From the NCBI RefSeq assembly GCF_019145235.1, contig NZ_JAHSTV010000001.1, forward strand, positions 186,001 through 250,000: DNA of 64,000 nucleotides. Direction: 5' to 3'. The position numbers and the translations under genes were made by a program. This DNA comes from Pseudomonas farris (GTDB lineage: Bacteria > Pseudomonadota > Gammaproteobacteria > Pseudomonadales > Pseudomonadaceae). The notes below the pieces were generated by a model. The model saw only the letters and a program-made list of their open reading frames with translations. It was not told where the DNA came from and did not search any database. Shown one piece after another: positions 46,693 through 54,762 of the stretch (its first letter is position 1; every line of letters begins with the position of its first letter).

Positions 46693-48072
46693 ATGGCTTT
46701 GGATTTATTCGTCGTTCTCATTTACGCCGCCGCAATGCTGGTGCTCGGCTACTACGGCATGCGCAAGGCCAAGACCCACGAAGACTATTTGGTCGCCGGT
46801 CGTAACCTCGGCCCTGGTCTCTACATGGGCACCATGGCCGCTACCGTTCTGGGTGGCGCATCCACCGTCGGCACCGTGCGCCTGGGCTATGTTCATGGCA
46901 TCTCCGGTTTCTGGCTGTGTGCTGCACTGGGCTGCGGCATCGTGGCGCTGAACCTGTTCCTCGCCAAACCGCTGCTGAAGCTGAAGGTATTCACCGTTAC
47001 CCAGGTGCTGGAAAAGCGCTACAACCCAATGGCGCGTACCGCGAGCGCAACCATCATGCTGGCTTATGCATTGATGATCGGTGTGACCTCGATCCTGGCG
47101 ATCGGCACCGTGCTGCAAGTGCTTTTCGGTCTGCCGTTCTGGCTCTCGGTGCTGCTGGGTGGCGGTGTGGTGGTGATTTACTCGACCATCGGTGGCATGT
47201 GGTCCCTGACCCTGACCGACATCGTCCAGTTCGGTATCCAGACCGTGGGTCTGATGTTCCTGTTGCTGCCGATCTGCCTGTACCGGGTCGGTGGCTGGGA
47301 TCAACTGGTTGCGCAATTGCCGGCCGCCAGCTTCAACTTCACCAGCATCGGCTGGGACACCATCATCACCTACTTCCTGATCTACTTCTTTGGCATCCTG
47401 ATCGGTCAAGACATCTGGCAACGAGTGTTCACCGCACGAAGCGAGAAAGTCGCCAAGTACGCCGGTACGTCTGCCGGGATCTACTGCATTGTCTATGGCC
47501 TGGTGTGCGCGCTGATCGGCATGGCTGCTCATGTGCTGATTCCGGATCTGGACAACGTCAACAATGCCTTTGCCGCCATCGTCAAAGTGTCCCTGCCGGA
47601 CGGTATCCGCGGCCTGGTGATCGCTGCTGCACTGGCGGCCATGATGTCCACCGCCAGCGCCGGCCTGCTCGCCGCATCCACCACCCTGACCGAAGACCTG
47701 CTGCCGAAACTGCGTGGCGGCAAACAATCGAACGTGAGCGTCAATCGCCTGTTTACCCTGCTGACTGGCATCGCGGTACTGGGCATCGCGCTGGTGGTCA
47801 ATGATGTGATCAGCGCACTGACCCTGGCCTACAACCTGTTGGTGGGCGGCATGCTGATCCCGCTGATGGGGGCGATCTACTGGAAACGCGCCACGACCGC
47901 TGGTGCGATCACCAGTATGGCGCTGGGCTTCATCACCGCGCTGGTGTTCATGTTCAAGGATGGAATGGACGCCAACACCCCGATCTACTACAGCCTCGGC
48001 GTGGGCCTGGTGAGTTTCGTGGCGGTCAGCTTGCTGTCCCGTCGCCCGGCTGCGGTGGCGCGCGCGATCTAA
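46693..48072 (+). CDS. sodium:solute symporter family transporter
   Basis: SSS-family membrane transporter of 459 aa with about 12-13 helices. Diagnostic segments are LVAGRNLGPGLYMGTMAATVLGGASTVGT (start of the inverted-repeat core), GVVVIYSTIGGMWSLTLTDIVQFGIQT and the AAMMSTASAGLLAASTTLTEDL helix with Ser/Thr that bind Na+. It equals PA1418 in the gbu locus of P. aeruginosa. It is probably a Na+-coupled importer for 4-guanidinobutyrate or a relative; the gpu locus has a similar symporter for 3-guanidinopropionate. Confidence 0.9.
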   Translation: MALDLFVVLIYAAAMLVLGYYGMRKAKTHEDYLVAGRNLGPGLYMGTMAATVLGGASTVGTVRLGYVHGISGFWLCAALGCGIVALNLFLAKPLLKLKVFTVTQVLEKRYNPMARTASATIMLAYALMIGVTSILAIGTVLQVLFGLPFWLSVLLGGGVVVIYSTIGGMWSLTLTDIVQFGIQTVGLMFLLLPICLYRVGGWDQLVAQLPAASFNFTSIGWDTIITYFLIYFFGILIGQDIWQRVFTARSEKVAKYAGTSAGIYCIVYGLVCALIGMAAHVLIPDLDNVNNAFAAIVKVSLPDGIRGLVIAAALAAMMSTASAGLLAASTTLTEDLLPKLRGGKQSNVSVNRLFTLLTGIAVLGIALVVNDVISALTLAYNLLVGGMLIPLMGAIYWKRATTAGAITSMALGFITALVFMFKDGMDANTPIYYSLGVGLVSFVAVSLLSRRPAAVARAI

Positions 48073-48102
48073 GCTTTCTATAACGACTTGATGCTTTCTT
48101 CG

Positions 48103-48138
48103 ACGGGTGCGGCGTCGGTTGCCACACCCGTTTTTTTT
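48103..48138 (+). terminator. rho-independent terminator of the gbu operon
   Basis: ACGGGTGCGGC-GTCGGTT-GCCACACCCGT with one mismatch in the stem, followed by eight T residues, 30 bp after the symporter stop. Confidence 0.85.
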
Positions 48139-48314
48139 CGCCTGAAGGAATCTATCCGCGAAGATCGTCAGCCGCGATCGGTGGTTGGAGGTGAGGCGAC
48201 GGGTTCGATCGTTTGCACGCTGGCTACGATGAGACGAGTGGCAGCGCTGACACGCCTGAAGCCTGCTGTACTCAGCGCCAGGGACAACAACAATAACGCC
48301 CTCGAAGAACAACC

Positions 48315-48566
48315 ATGACCAAAGACGCCGTTCGTACAGCCGTGCATCGCTTTATCAGCCGCCTGCTGGAAAATCAGGATGATTTCGACGACAACTCCAA
48401 CCTGGTGCAGTTGGGGCTGGATAAAGAGGATATCCAAGAGCTGGTCTTCCATCTGGAAGATCAGCTGGGATTGACAGCGTTTACCGCCGAAGAAGACCGG
48501 ATGCTCAAGACTGCGACAACCGTCGACGACTTGAGCCGGTTTTTGATTGAGATTGGGCGGTATTGA
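48315..48566 (+). CDS. acyl-carrier-protein-like protein lacking the pantetheine serine
   Basis: An 83-aa acidic protein with the length and four-helix layout of an acyl carrier protein (VHRFISRLLEN; LVQLGLDKEDIQELVFHLEDQLGL; DLSRFLIEIG). In ACPs the second helix opens with Asp-Ser-Leu and the Ser carries 4'-phosphopantetheine. Here the Ser position is Lys37 (GLDKEDIQELV), so it cannot be loaded normally. It stands alone after the gbu terminator, with no ketosynthase or ligase nearby. It may be a structural or regulatory ACP relative. The family call is from pattern only. Confidence 0.7.
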   Translation: MTKDAVRTAVHRFISRLLENQDDFDDNSNLVQLGLDKEDIQELVFHLEDQLGLTAFTAEEDRMLKTATTVDDLSRFLIEIGRY

Positions 48567-48609
48567 GATGGGTTGCCACATGCATCTTTTGCGGCAGATG
48601 CAGTTACCT

Positions 48610-48741
48610 GTGGCGAGGGGGCTTGTCCCCGTTGGGCCGCGGAGCGACCCCAAAACCATTCAGCCTGGTTGAATCAGATAGACCTCGTCAGCAGATTCTA
48701 CGACTGCTTCGCAGCCGAACGGGGGCAAGCCCCCTCGCCAC
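48610..48741. repeat. palindromic repeat (GTGGCGAGGGGGCTTG-CCCCG family)
   Basis: GTGGCGAGGGGGCTTGTCCC at the left and GGGGGCAAGCCCCCTCGCCA at the right, with CCGCGGAGCG and CTGCTTCGCAGC inside. Intact relative of 43230-43376. Confidence 0.88.
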
Positions 48742-48771
48742 GGCAAGCCCGTTTGCCAAATAGATCCAGGC

Positions 48772-48903
48772 TTACCGGCGGCGTTGCTGCTGGCGGCGAC
48801 GTTGTTCGTCGTCAGTGCGAATAGGCACGGGTTGCAGAGGCGGTTCGATCAAACCGAGTGCGACGCCCAGGTCATGCAGCCAGTTTTGGATTTTCTCTTT
48901 CAT
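48772..48903 (-). CDS. PA1414-like micropeptide
   Basis: A 43-aa protein with a helical N-terminus (MKEKIQNWLHDLGVALGLIE), a Pro-rich middle (PPLQPVPIRTDDE) and an Arg/Gln tail. It recalls the PA1414 family, which in P. aeruginosa lies a few genes from gbuA and is strongly induced without oxygen. AAGGGGG precedes the ATG at 48903, and an Anr-box-like site is at 49018-49031. Function unknown. In P. aeruginosa a small RNA (SicX) comes from the same neighbourhood; I cannot confirm one here. Confidence 0.75.
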   Translation of the reverse strand: MKEKIQNWLHDLGVALGLIEPPLQPVPIRTDDEQRRRQQQRRR

Positions 48904-49017
48904 GGTGCCCCCTTCAGGGTAGTGCCGAGCGGCCGAAGTTCTGTAGCCCCTTCGCACTGATAATAGTCCGAAGTCCTACGCAATGCTCGTCCAACATCGC
49001 AATGATCTGTTACTGAA

Positions 49018-49031
49018 TTGATCCAAATCCT
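49018..49031 (-). promoter_or_regulatory. candidate Anr/FNR box of the PA1414-like gene
   Basis: TTGAT-CCAA-ATCCT matches 8 of 10 defined positions of TTGAT-N4-ATCAA (on the minus strand, AGGAT-TTGG-ATCAA). A TATTAT element lies about 62 bases downstream on the minus strand (48960-48965), which would give a class I type spacing near -71. This is a pattern match only. Confidence 0.35.
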
Positions 49032-49042
49032 TGCACGCCCGT

Positions 49043-49936
49043 TCAAGCAAATGCCTGGGCCTGAATCGCTGCCGACGGATACACCGCCTGCTGCTGCTCG
49101 ATCCACGCATTCAGGTTGGCGCCGACCATGCCCTTGCGCCACATCAACCAAGTGGTCGCGCTGGCGAACGGCTCGGCCAACGGGTGCACTGCCACGCTTT
49201 CGCGCCCCGGCAGGCTGGCAAGCATCGACTCCGACATCAGCGCCACGCCGGAGCCGGCGATCACGCAGGCGAGCATTCCCGGATAAGACTCGATCTCCAT
49301 GGCCCGGCCCATGGCCGCGTGATCATGGGCGAACCAGGCTTCCAGACGCATCCGGTAGGAACAGCCCTGCCGAAACGTAAACACCGAACGCCCTTCGACA
49401 TCCAGCGCGCTGCGTACTGGCGGATGATCGGCCTCGCTGATCAACACCAGCCGTTCGTCGCACAACGGCACGCCGTCGAGCCCGGCCAGTTCCAGCGGGC
49501 CGTCCACCAGCGCCGCATCGAGGCGTCCGGTGAGCAGACCTTCGAGCAATTCGCCGCTGGGCCCCGACTGCACTTGCAGGTTTACCGCCGGATAGCTGCG
49601 GTGATAGCGCGCCAACAGCTCTGGCAAGTGAATGGCAGCGGTGCTGTACATGGTGCCAAGCACGAAATCCCCGGCCGGTTGCCCGCCCTGCACCGCCGCG
49701 TGGGCTTCGTCGTGCAAGGCGAACAGTTTGGCGGTGTAGTCCAAGAGGACTTTTCCCGCAGGTGACAACTGCAAACGCTGACGCTCGCGTACGAACAATT
49801 CGACACCGAGTTGCTCTTCGAGCTGCTTGAGCCGGGTCGACAGGTTGGACGGCACACGATGCAGGCGTTCAGCAGCGCGGGTAATGGAGCCCTCCTCCGC
49901 CACCGCCTGGAAAATCCGCAATTGGCTGAATTCCAC
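49043..49936 (-). CDS. LysR-family regulator divergent from an MFS gene
   Basis: LysR regulator of 297 aa: HTH AVAEEGSITRAAERLHRVPSNLSTRLKQLEEQLG, effector domain from about residue 85 (GDFVLGTMYSTAAIHLPELL). GTG at 49936 with GGAG 6 bases upstream gives the usual MEFSQLRIFQ start; ATG at 49948 would have the site only one base away. It probably controls the divergent MFS gene at 50041, a common pairing in Pseudomonas. Confidence 0.88.
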   Translation of the reverse strand: MEFSQLRIFQAVAEEGSITRAAERLHRVPSNLSTRLKQLEEQLGVELFVRERQRLQLSPAGKVLLDYTAKLFALHDEAHAAVQGGQPAGDFVLGTMYSTAAIHLPELLARYHRSYPAVNLQVQSGPSGELLEGLLTGRLDAALVDGPLELAGLDGVPLCDERLVLISEADHPPVRSALDVEGRSVFTFRQGCSYRMRLEAWFAHDHAAMGRAMEIESYPGMLACVIAGSGVALMSESMLASLPGRESVAVHPLAEPFASATTWLMWRKGMVGANLNAWIEQQQAVYPSAAIQAQAFA

Positions 49937-50040
49937 TCCATTCTCCAAATCAGAACAAGTTGCTCACTATTATTCATTTTTAAAGAAAGTCAATCAGTCC
50001 TAGCCTGACGGTCATTGATCCTCGAAACGGAACTCAGACT

Positions 50041-51231
50041 ATGTCCCCTCTGATTCGCTTAACCGCCAGTTTCATCGCGCTGATGATGGCCATGGGCATC
50101 GGGCGTTTCGCCCTGACCCCGCAACTGCCGCACTTGCTCAGCGAAGGCCAGATCGACCTGACCGCCGCCGGTCTGATTGCCGCCGCCAACTACCTCGGCT
50201 ACTTCGTCGGCGCGGTGGACGCGATGTTCGCCCGTCGCCCCGACCAGGTTCGCCGGCGCCTGCTCGGCGGTTTGTGGCTCTGTGTTTTGCTGACCCTTGC
50301 CTCGTTCTGGGCCGACGGGTTCTGGGCGCATCTGGTGCTGCGCTTCGGCACGGGCGTGGCCAGCGCCTGGGTGTTGGTGATGATTACCGCATTGAGCCAA
50401 CCGCTGGCAGCGGCGGCCGGTCGTCCGCGGCTCGGCGCCCTGGTCTTTGCCGGGCCGGGCCTGGGGATTTTTCTGACAGGATTATTGGCCTTGGGCTCGA
50501 ACCTGCTGGGTCAGACGTCCGCGACCTTGTGGCTGGTGTATGCCGGTGTCGGACTGGTGATGCTGCTGGGGATTCTGCCGTTCCTGCCGCAACCGGCCAG
50601 CCCTTCCACTGCGACACCGCCTGCCGTTACATCGGGCCCCCAAGATGTCGGACGTTTACCGGTGATCTATGGGTTGTACGGTTTGGGCTACATCATCCCG
50701 GCCACTTTCCTCTCACAGATGGCCAGCGCGCAGTTCCATGGCCAATGGCAAGCCGATCTGTTCTGGCCATGCTTCGGCCTGGCGGCAGCAATCGGGGTGG
50801 TCTTGGTGAGCCTGCGTAGGCACAACCCGAACGCCACCCGCCATTGGCTGATGGCAACGTTGTGGTTGCAGGCGGCCGGGGTCTTCGCCTGCCTGTTGGG
50901 CAGCGGTGCCGGCCTGGCGTTGGGGGTGATCCTGTGTGGCGGGCCGTTCCTGGCCTGCATGCAACTGGTGATGCAGCGCTCCCGGGAACTGGCGCCCCAT
51001 GCCACCCAGCGCAACGCCGGGCTGCTGACCGCGTGCTTCGCCGTGGGCCAGCTCAGCGGGCCGTTGCTGGCAGCGCTGAGCAGCCATTTCAGCGGTGGAT
51101 TGCAACCGGCGCTGGTAATCGCCGGTAGCGGTTTGCTCATCGCAGGAGGCCTGTTGCTGAGCCCGGTCAGGGTTGCCCAAGTGCTTTGCGCAAACGACGG
51201 CGGACCCACTGTTCTGCGCTCACAAAAGTGA
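50041..51231 (+). CDS. YbfB/YjiJ-family MFS transporter
   Basis: Major facilitator transporter of 396 aa with about 12 helices. It belongs to the YbfB/YjiJ group, with N-terminal GIGRFALTPQLPHLLSEGQ and AANYLGYFVGA, then RFGTGVASAWVLVMITAL. The substrate is unknown; members are usually treated as exporters. It is divergent from the LysR gene. Its last 65 bp overlap the 3' end of the EamA gene on the other strand. Confidence 0.88.
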   Translation: MSPLIRLTASFIALMMAMGIGRFALTPQLPHLLSEGQIDLTAAGLIAAANYLGYFVGAVDAMFARRPDQVRRRLLGGLWLCVLLTLASFWADGFWAHLVLRFGTGVASAWVLVMITALSQPLAAAAGRPRLGALVFAGPGLGIFLTGLLALGSNLLGQTSATLWLVYAGVGLVMLLGILPFLPQPASPSTATPPAVTSGPQDVGRLPVIYGLYGLGYIIPATFLSQMASAQFHGQWQADLFWPCFGLAAAIGVVLVSLRRHNPNATRHWLMATLWLQAAGVFACLLGSGAGLALGVILCGGPFLACMQLVMQRSRELAPHATQRNAGLLTACFAVGQLSGPLLAALSSHFSGGLQPALVIAGSGLLIAGGLLLSPVRVAQVLCANDGGPTVLRSQK

Positions 51232-52099
51232 TCCCGAGCAGAACCAGCACCGCGCCGATCACAAAGTTGAGGCTCAGTTCTTCGCCCAGCAGCACCACGC
51301 CGAACGTGACGCCGAACAATGGCGTCATGAACGAAAACACCGCCAGGTTCGCTGCCAGATAACGACGCAGCAACCAGAACCAGGTCAGGTAACTGAAAAA
51401 CGACACCACCAATCCCTGGAACAACACGCTGGCCACGGCAACGGTGGTCAAGCTGACATGGGCGACCTGCCCGCTGAGGATCGCGATCAACAGCAGGCCA
51501 ACAAAGCCGACGATCAGTTGATAAAACAGCGTCAGGGTCACCGGTGCTTCCGACAGACGCGAGGCGCGCACCACCACAGTGGTCGCGCCCCACGACGCGC
51601 CGGCCAGCACGCCCAACGCATCACCCATCAGCATGCGGTGATCGAGGTTGTCCCACGACACGCCACCGGCAAACGCAATGGCAATGCCGACGAAGGCAAG
51701 AAAAATCCCCAGCCACTGCACCGGTCTTAAACGCTCACTCGGCAGCAGCCAATGCACGCCCAACGCGGTGAAGATCGGCGCGGTGTAGAGGAACACCGAC
51801 ATGTGCGCCGCCGTGGTCAGTTGCAAGCCTTCGGAAATGAAGAAGAACTCCAGGCCAAACAACGCACCCGCCAGCAAGCCGCCGCGCCAGGTATTACCGA
51901 CCTGATCCCAACCGCCCTTCCAGCAGATCAACAATCCTACGAGCAACGCGGAAATACCCGACCGCCCCGCCGCCTGCATGACCGGCGCAATGTCGGGCGC
52001 GGCCCACTTGATCATCACCTGTTGCACACCCCAGATCAGGCACAACCCGACCATTACTTGCAGGGCAAACCCATCGGCGCTACGCCGGGTGGCGCTCAC
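51167..52099 (-). CDS. EamA/DMT-family transporter
   Basis: Ten-helix drug/metabolite exporter of about 310 aa with two EamA repeats (GLCLIWGVQQVMIKWAAPDIAP onward; ALGVLAGASWGATTVVVRAS onward). The second repeat ends in VFSFMTPLFGVTFGVVLLGEELS, typical of the family. The GTG at 52099 with GAGGTG upstream is chosen over a longer frame starting at 52150. The substrate is unknown. Its end overlaps the MFS gene tail to tail. Confidence 0.87.
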   Translation of the reverse strand: MSATRRSADGFALQVMVGLCLIWGVQQVMIKWAAPDIAPVMQAAGRSGISALLVGLLICWKGGWDQVGNTWRGGLLAGALFGLEFFFISEGLQLTTAAHMSVFLYTAPIFTALGVHWLLPSERLRPVQWLGIFLAFVGIAIAFAGGVSWDNLDHRMLMGDALGVLAGASWGATTVVVRASRLSEAPVTLTLFYQLIVGFVGLLLIAILSGQVAHVSLTTVAVASVLFQGLVVSFFSYLTWFWLLRRYLAANLAVFSFMTPLFGVTFGVVLLGEELSLNFVIGAVLVLLGITFVSAEQWVRRRLRKALGQP

Positions 52100-52285
52100 C
52101 GGAACACCTCGACAACACAATCCATGGCAGTGACTCGACAGTAAAAGCAAAGCCCCGGACTTCTGGCTGAACAGAGGTGCCGAGGCGAAAAATTATGCTG
52201 CCGATTATTAACCAGATGGACAGAAAAAGGTGTCTGCAAAAGACCTTTAAATCGCCGCTTGCGTCATATGGCGGTCGCGTCCTCT

Positions 52286-52367
52286 CTGTAGGCGCTGCCG
52301 CAGGCTGCGATCTTTTGCCTGTAAAAGATCAAGATCAAAAGATCGCAGCCTGCGGCAGCTCCCACAG
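52286..52367. repeat. inverted repeat, GCAGGCTGCGATCTTTTG family
   Basis: CTGTAGGCGCTGCCGCAGGC with TGCGATCTTTTGC and the complement CAAAAGATCGCAGCCTGCGG followed by CAGCTCCCACAG. It lies just beyond the stop of the S1-domain gene and may act as its terminator. Confidence 0.88.
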
Positions 52368-52381
52368 GGGCCGGCGTAAGG

Positions 52382-53218
52382 TCAGCTGAGTTCGATACGA
52401 TCAGCGTGAATGACGATCTGGCCGTTCTTGTACAACGCACCGATGGCCTTTTTGAAGTTGCCCTTGCTGACGCCGAACATGCTGCTGATCAGCGTCGGGT
52501 CGCTCTTGTCGCTGACTGGCAGGGTGCCGTTGTTGTCGCGCAACTTGGCAAGAATCTTCGAGTTCAGACTGGTGGCAGCTTCTTCGCCCACCGGTTGCAG
52601 GCTCAGGCTGATCTTGCCGTCGGCGCGGACTTCTTTGATAAAGCCCTTCTCTTCTTTACCGGCACGCATGAACTTGAAGATTTCGTTCTTGTGGATCAGG
52701 CCCCAGTGCTTGTTGTTGATGATTGCCTTGAAGCCCATATCGGTCGCTTCGGCCACCAGCAAATCAACTTCCTGACCCGGGGTGTAATTGGCCGGAGTCT
52801 TGTCCAGGTAGCGATCCAGACGCGCCGTCGCGGTGATGCGTCGCGTGTGTTTGTCGAGGTAGACGTGCACCACGACATACTCGCCGGCCGTCATCTGGCG
52901 CTTTTCTTCGGAATACGGCAGCAGCAGATCCTTCGGCAAACCCCAATCCAGGAACACGCCGATGCTGTTGACTTCAACGACTTTCAAACTGGCGAATTCA
53001 CCGACCTGAACTTTAGGCTTTTCGGTCGTAGCGATAAGTTTGTCATCGCTGTCCAGATAAATAAAAACATTGAGCCAATCTTCATCTTCGCTGGGAATAT
53101 CTTTGGGGATATAACGATTAGGCAGGAGGATTTCACCATCCGCGCCACCGTCCAGATATAAACCGAAGTTAGTGTGTTTAACCACTTGCAAACTGTTGTA
53201 GCGCCCGACTAAAGCCAT
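52382..53218 (-). CDS. CvfB-like S1 RNA-binding protein
   Basis: A 278-aa protein of the CvfB/YitL family. Three S1-like beta-barrel domains (VGRYNSLQVVKHTNFGLYLDGG; VGEFASLKVVEVNSIGVFLDWG; PGQEVDLLVAEATDMGFKAIIN) are followed by a C-terminal winged helix (MFGVSKGNFKKAIGALYKNGQI). It is known to bind RNA and act on post-transcriptional control in Firmicutes; its role in Pseudomonas is not established. The ATG at 53218 has GAGGG 8-9 bases upstream. Confidence 0.9.
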   Translation of the reverse strand: MALVGRYNSLQVVKHTNFGLYLDGGADGEILLPNRYIPKDIPSEDEDWLNVFIYLDSDDKLIATTEKPKVQVGEFASLKVVEVNSIGVFLDWGLPKDLLLPYSEEKRQMTAGEYVVVHVYLDKHTRRITATARLDRYLDKTPANYTPGQEVDLLVAEATDMGFKAIINNKHWGLIHKNEIFKFMRAGKEEKGFIKEVRADGKISLSLQPVGEEAATSLNSKILAKLRDNNGTLPVSDKSDPTLISSMFGVSKGNFKKAIGALYKNGQIVIHADRIELS

Positions 53219-53578
53219 GTCCAATACCCTCATTGCGTGGGCGGCATTCTACCCGGTTTTGCGGGCCGCGTTCGGCGGCCGGCCCGGTGGCGCAAGAAAA
53301 TCCATCGAAGGCCTTAATTTTCCTGGGTTTTGCCGTGCGCGTTTGGCCGCTCGTCAGGCCGTTCGGCTGTTCTTCCCCCTCGCCAGCCCATCCGAAAAAC
53401 GCTTTTTCTTCACTTGGGTTCTTAGTTAAAACAGCAGCTTAGGGGAACATTGCGAATAATAACTTGCGATAAATCGTGCTGCTCCAATGTGTATTTCGGG
53501 AGGATATTTACCAAGCAATTGTCAAGTATTTCCTGTACGATGCCTGGCCAAGTTAATTTCTACAGGTTAATGGCCGCC
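53219..53578. other. intergenic region with promoter-like A/T-rich part
   Basis: About 360 bp. The left half is GC-rich and the right half (53440-53560) A/T-rich, with TTGTCA at 53519-53524 and TACGAT at 53535-53540, spaced by 10 bases and so not a good pair. No gene is recognisable; both flanking promoters must lie here. Confidence 0.35.
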
Positions 53579-53758
53579 ATGCGTGTAAAAGCATCCAACA
53601 GCAAAGCAAAGCCAGCTCCAGCCGTTGAAACCAGCGAATCGATCAACAACCAGATCGCTGCATTCCTCAAGTCCGGCGGCGAGATCCAGCAAATTGCCAA
53701 AGGCGTCAGCGGCCAGACGTTCGGCCCGTCCAAGCAGATCACGCTGGGCAAAAAGTAA
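53579..53758 (+). CDS. small basic protein of unknown function
   Basis: 59 aa, Lys/Ala/Ser-rich at the N-terminus (SNSKAKPAPA), then an ordered part INNQIAAFLKSGGEIQQIAKG and QTFGPSKQITLG. I recognise it only as a conserved pseudomonad small protein; no domain can be named. ATG at 53579 is chosen; ATG at 53570 is possible. Its charge suggests nucleic-acid or ribosome association, which is speculation. Confidence 0.7.
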   Translation: MRVKASNSKAKPAPAVETSESINNQIAAFLKSGGEIQQIAKGVSGQTFGPSKQITLGKK

Positions 53759-53968
53759 TTCCCCCCGCGTTAACTGGTCCGTAAGCGCTTTGAGCTTCGA
53801 AGCGCTTGGACTGGAACCCTCCCGCAATACCCAATCAAACAAATCAATATTTCAAAAATCGACGAACGGCCCTCGATGCCGAACATTCGCCGGTATGCTT
53901 GCACGTGTCTGGATCAAGCGTTTCAGCAGGTTTTCCGTACCTGCTCCTCGCTGTTCATGGAGTGACGC

Positions 53969-54685
53969 ATGTTCAAGCCCTCTTATTTCCTGCTCGGCAG
54001 CCTGCTGTGGTGTTCGGTCGCCCCTGCACAAGTCTTCCAGCGCGAACTGGGCGACTTCGATCTCAAGCTCGCCACCACCCCCAGCCGCAGCATGGCCCAA
54101 GGTCTGGTCAAGCCCTCGACGACCGGCTCGTTCCATGGTGGCCTCGACCTGAGTCACGACAGCGGCTTCTACGTGGGTCAATGGTCCCCCAGCATGGGAC
54201 TGAGCCCGTCGAGCAACCTTGAAGTCGATTCCTACATGGGCTTTAAACAGCCTTTCGATCAATCCCTCGGTTACGAAGTGGGCATGATCCAATACAGCTA
54301 CCCGAAAGTGGACACCCTCGACAGCCAGGAGTTGTTCGGCGGCCTGACCCTGCTGGGCAGTCGCTTCGGCGCGGCTTTCAGCAACGACCCGGACAAACAG
54401 AACAGCACCCTTTTCGCCGACCTCAGTGGCAATCAGCCGTTCGGCATCGGGATCAGCCTGAAATACACCACCCACCAACTCAATACACCGGTATCCGTCG
54501 ACGATGGGTATGTAGGCAGTTTTACCGACTGGTCAGTGAAATTGTCTCGGCCGTTCATGGGCATCGATCTGGACTTGATCTACAGTGATTCAAGCCTGAG
54601 CGGCAGCGATTGCTCCGCTTATTCCGGCCACAATACCGAGTGCGACGGCCTGGTCACGCTCAAGGCTGCACACAGTTTCTATTAA
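53969..54685 (+). CDS. TorF-family putative porin
   Basis: Outer-membrane beta-barrel protein of 238 aa with a signal peptide (MFKPSYFLLGSLLWCSVAPA). It has the TorF pattern: RSMAQGLVKPSTTGSFHGGLDLSHDSGFYVG, then LEVDSYMGFK, WSVKLSRPFMGIDLDLIYSD and a terminal aromatic (HSFY). Two Cys near the end (SDCSAYSGHNTEC) probably pair. The substrate is unknown. About 210 bp upstream is the small basic gene. The DUF6279 lipoprotein gene follows in the same direction. Confidence 0.87.
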   Translation: MFKPSYFLLGSLLWCSVAPAQVFQRELGDFDLKLATTPSRSMAQGLVKPSTTGSFHGGLDLSHDSGFYVGQWSPSMGLSPSSNLEVDSYMGFKQPFDQSLGYEVGMIQYSYPKVDTLDSQELFGGLTLLGSRFGAAFSNDPDKQNSTLFADLSGNQPFGIGISLKYTTHQLNTPVSVDDGYVGSFTDWSVKLSRPFMGIDLDLIYSDSSLSGSDCSAYSGHNTECDGLVTLKAAHSFY

Positions 54686-54762
54686 TCGGCTGAACCGCCG
54701 GGCTCATCCCGCGATCACACAAGAGAACCCTTAAAGAAACCAGGTCTTCGCAAGGACTCGCC

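Noticed and set aside
46705..48312. Open frame of 535 codons on the minus strand
   Set aside because: Antisense to the SSS transporter; the His/Gln/Asp-rich composition is that of a shadow frame.
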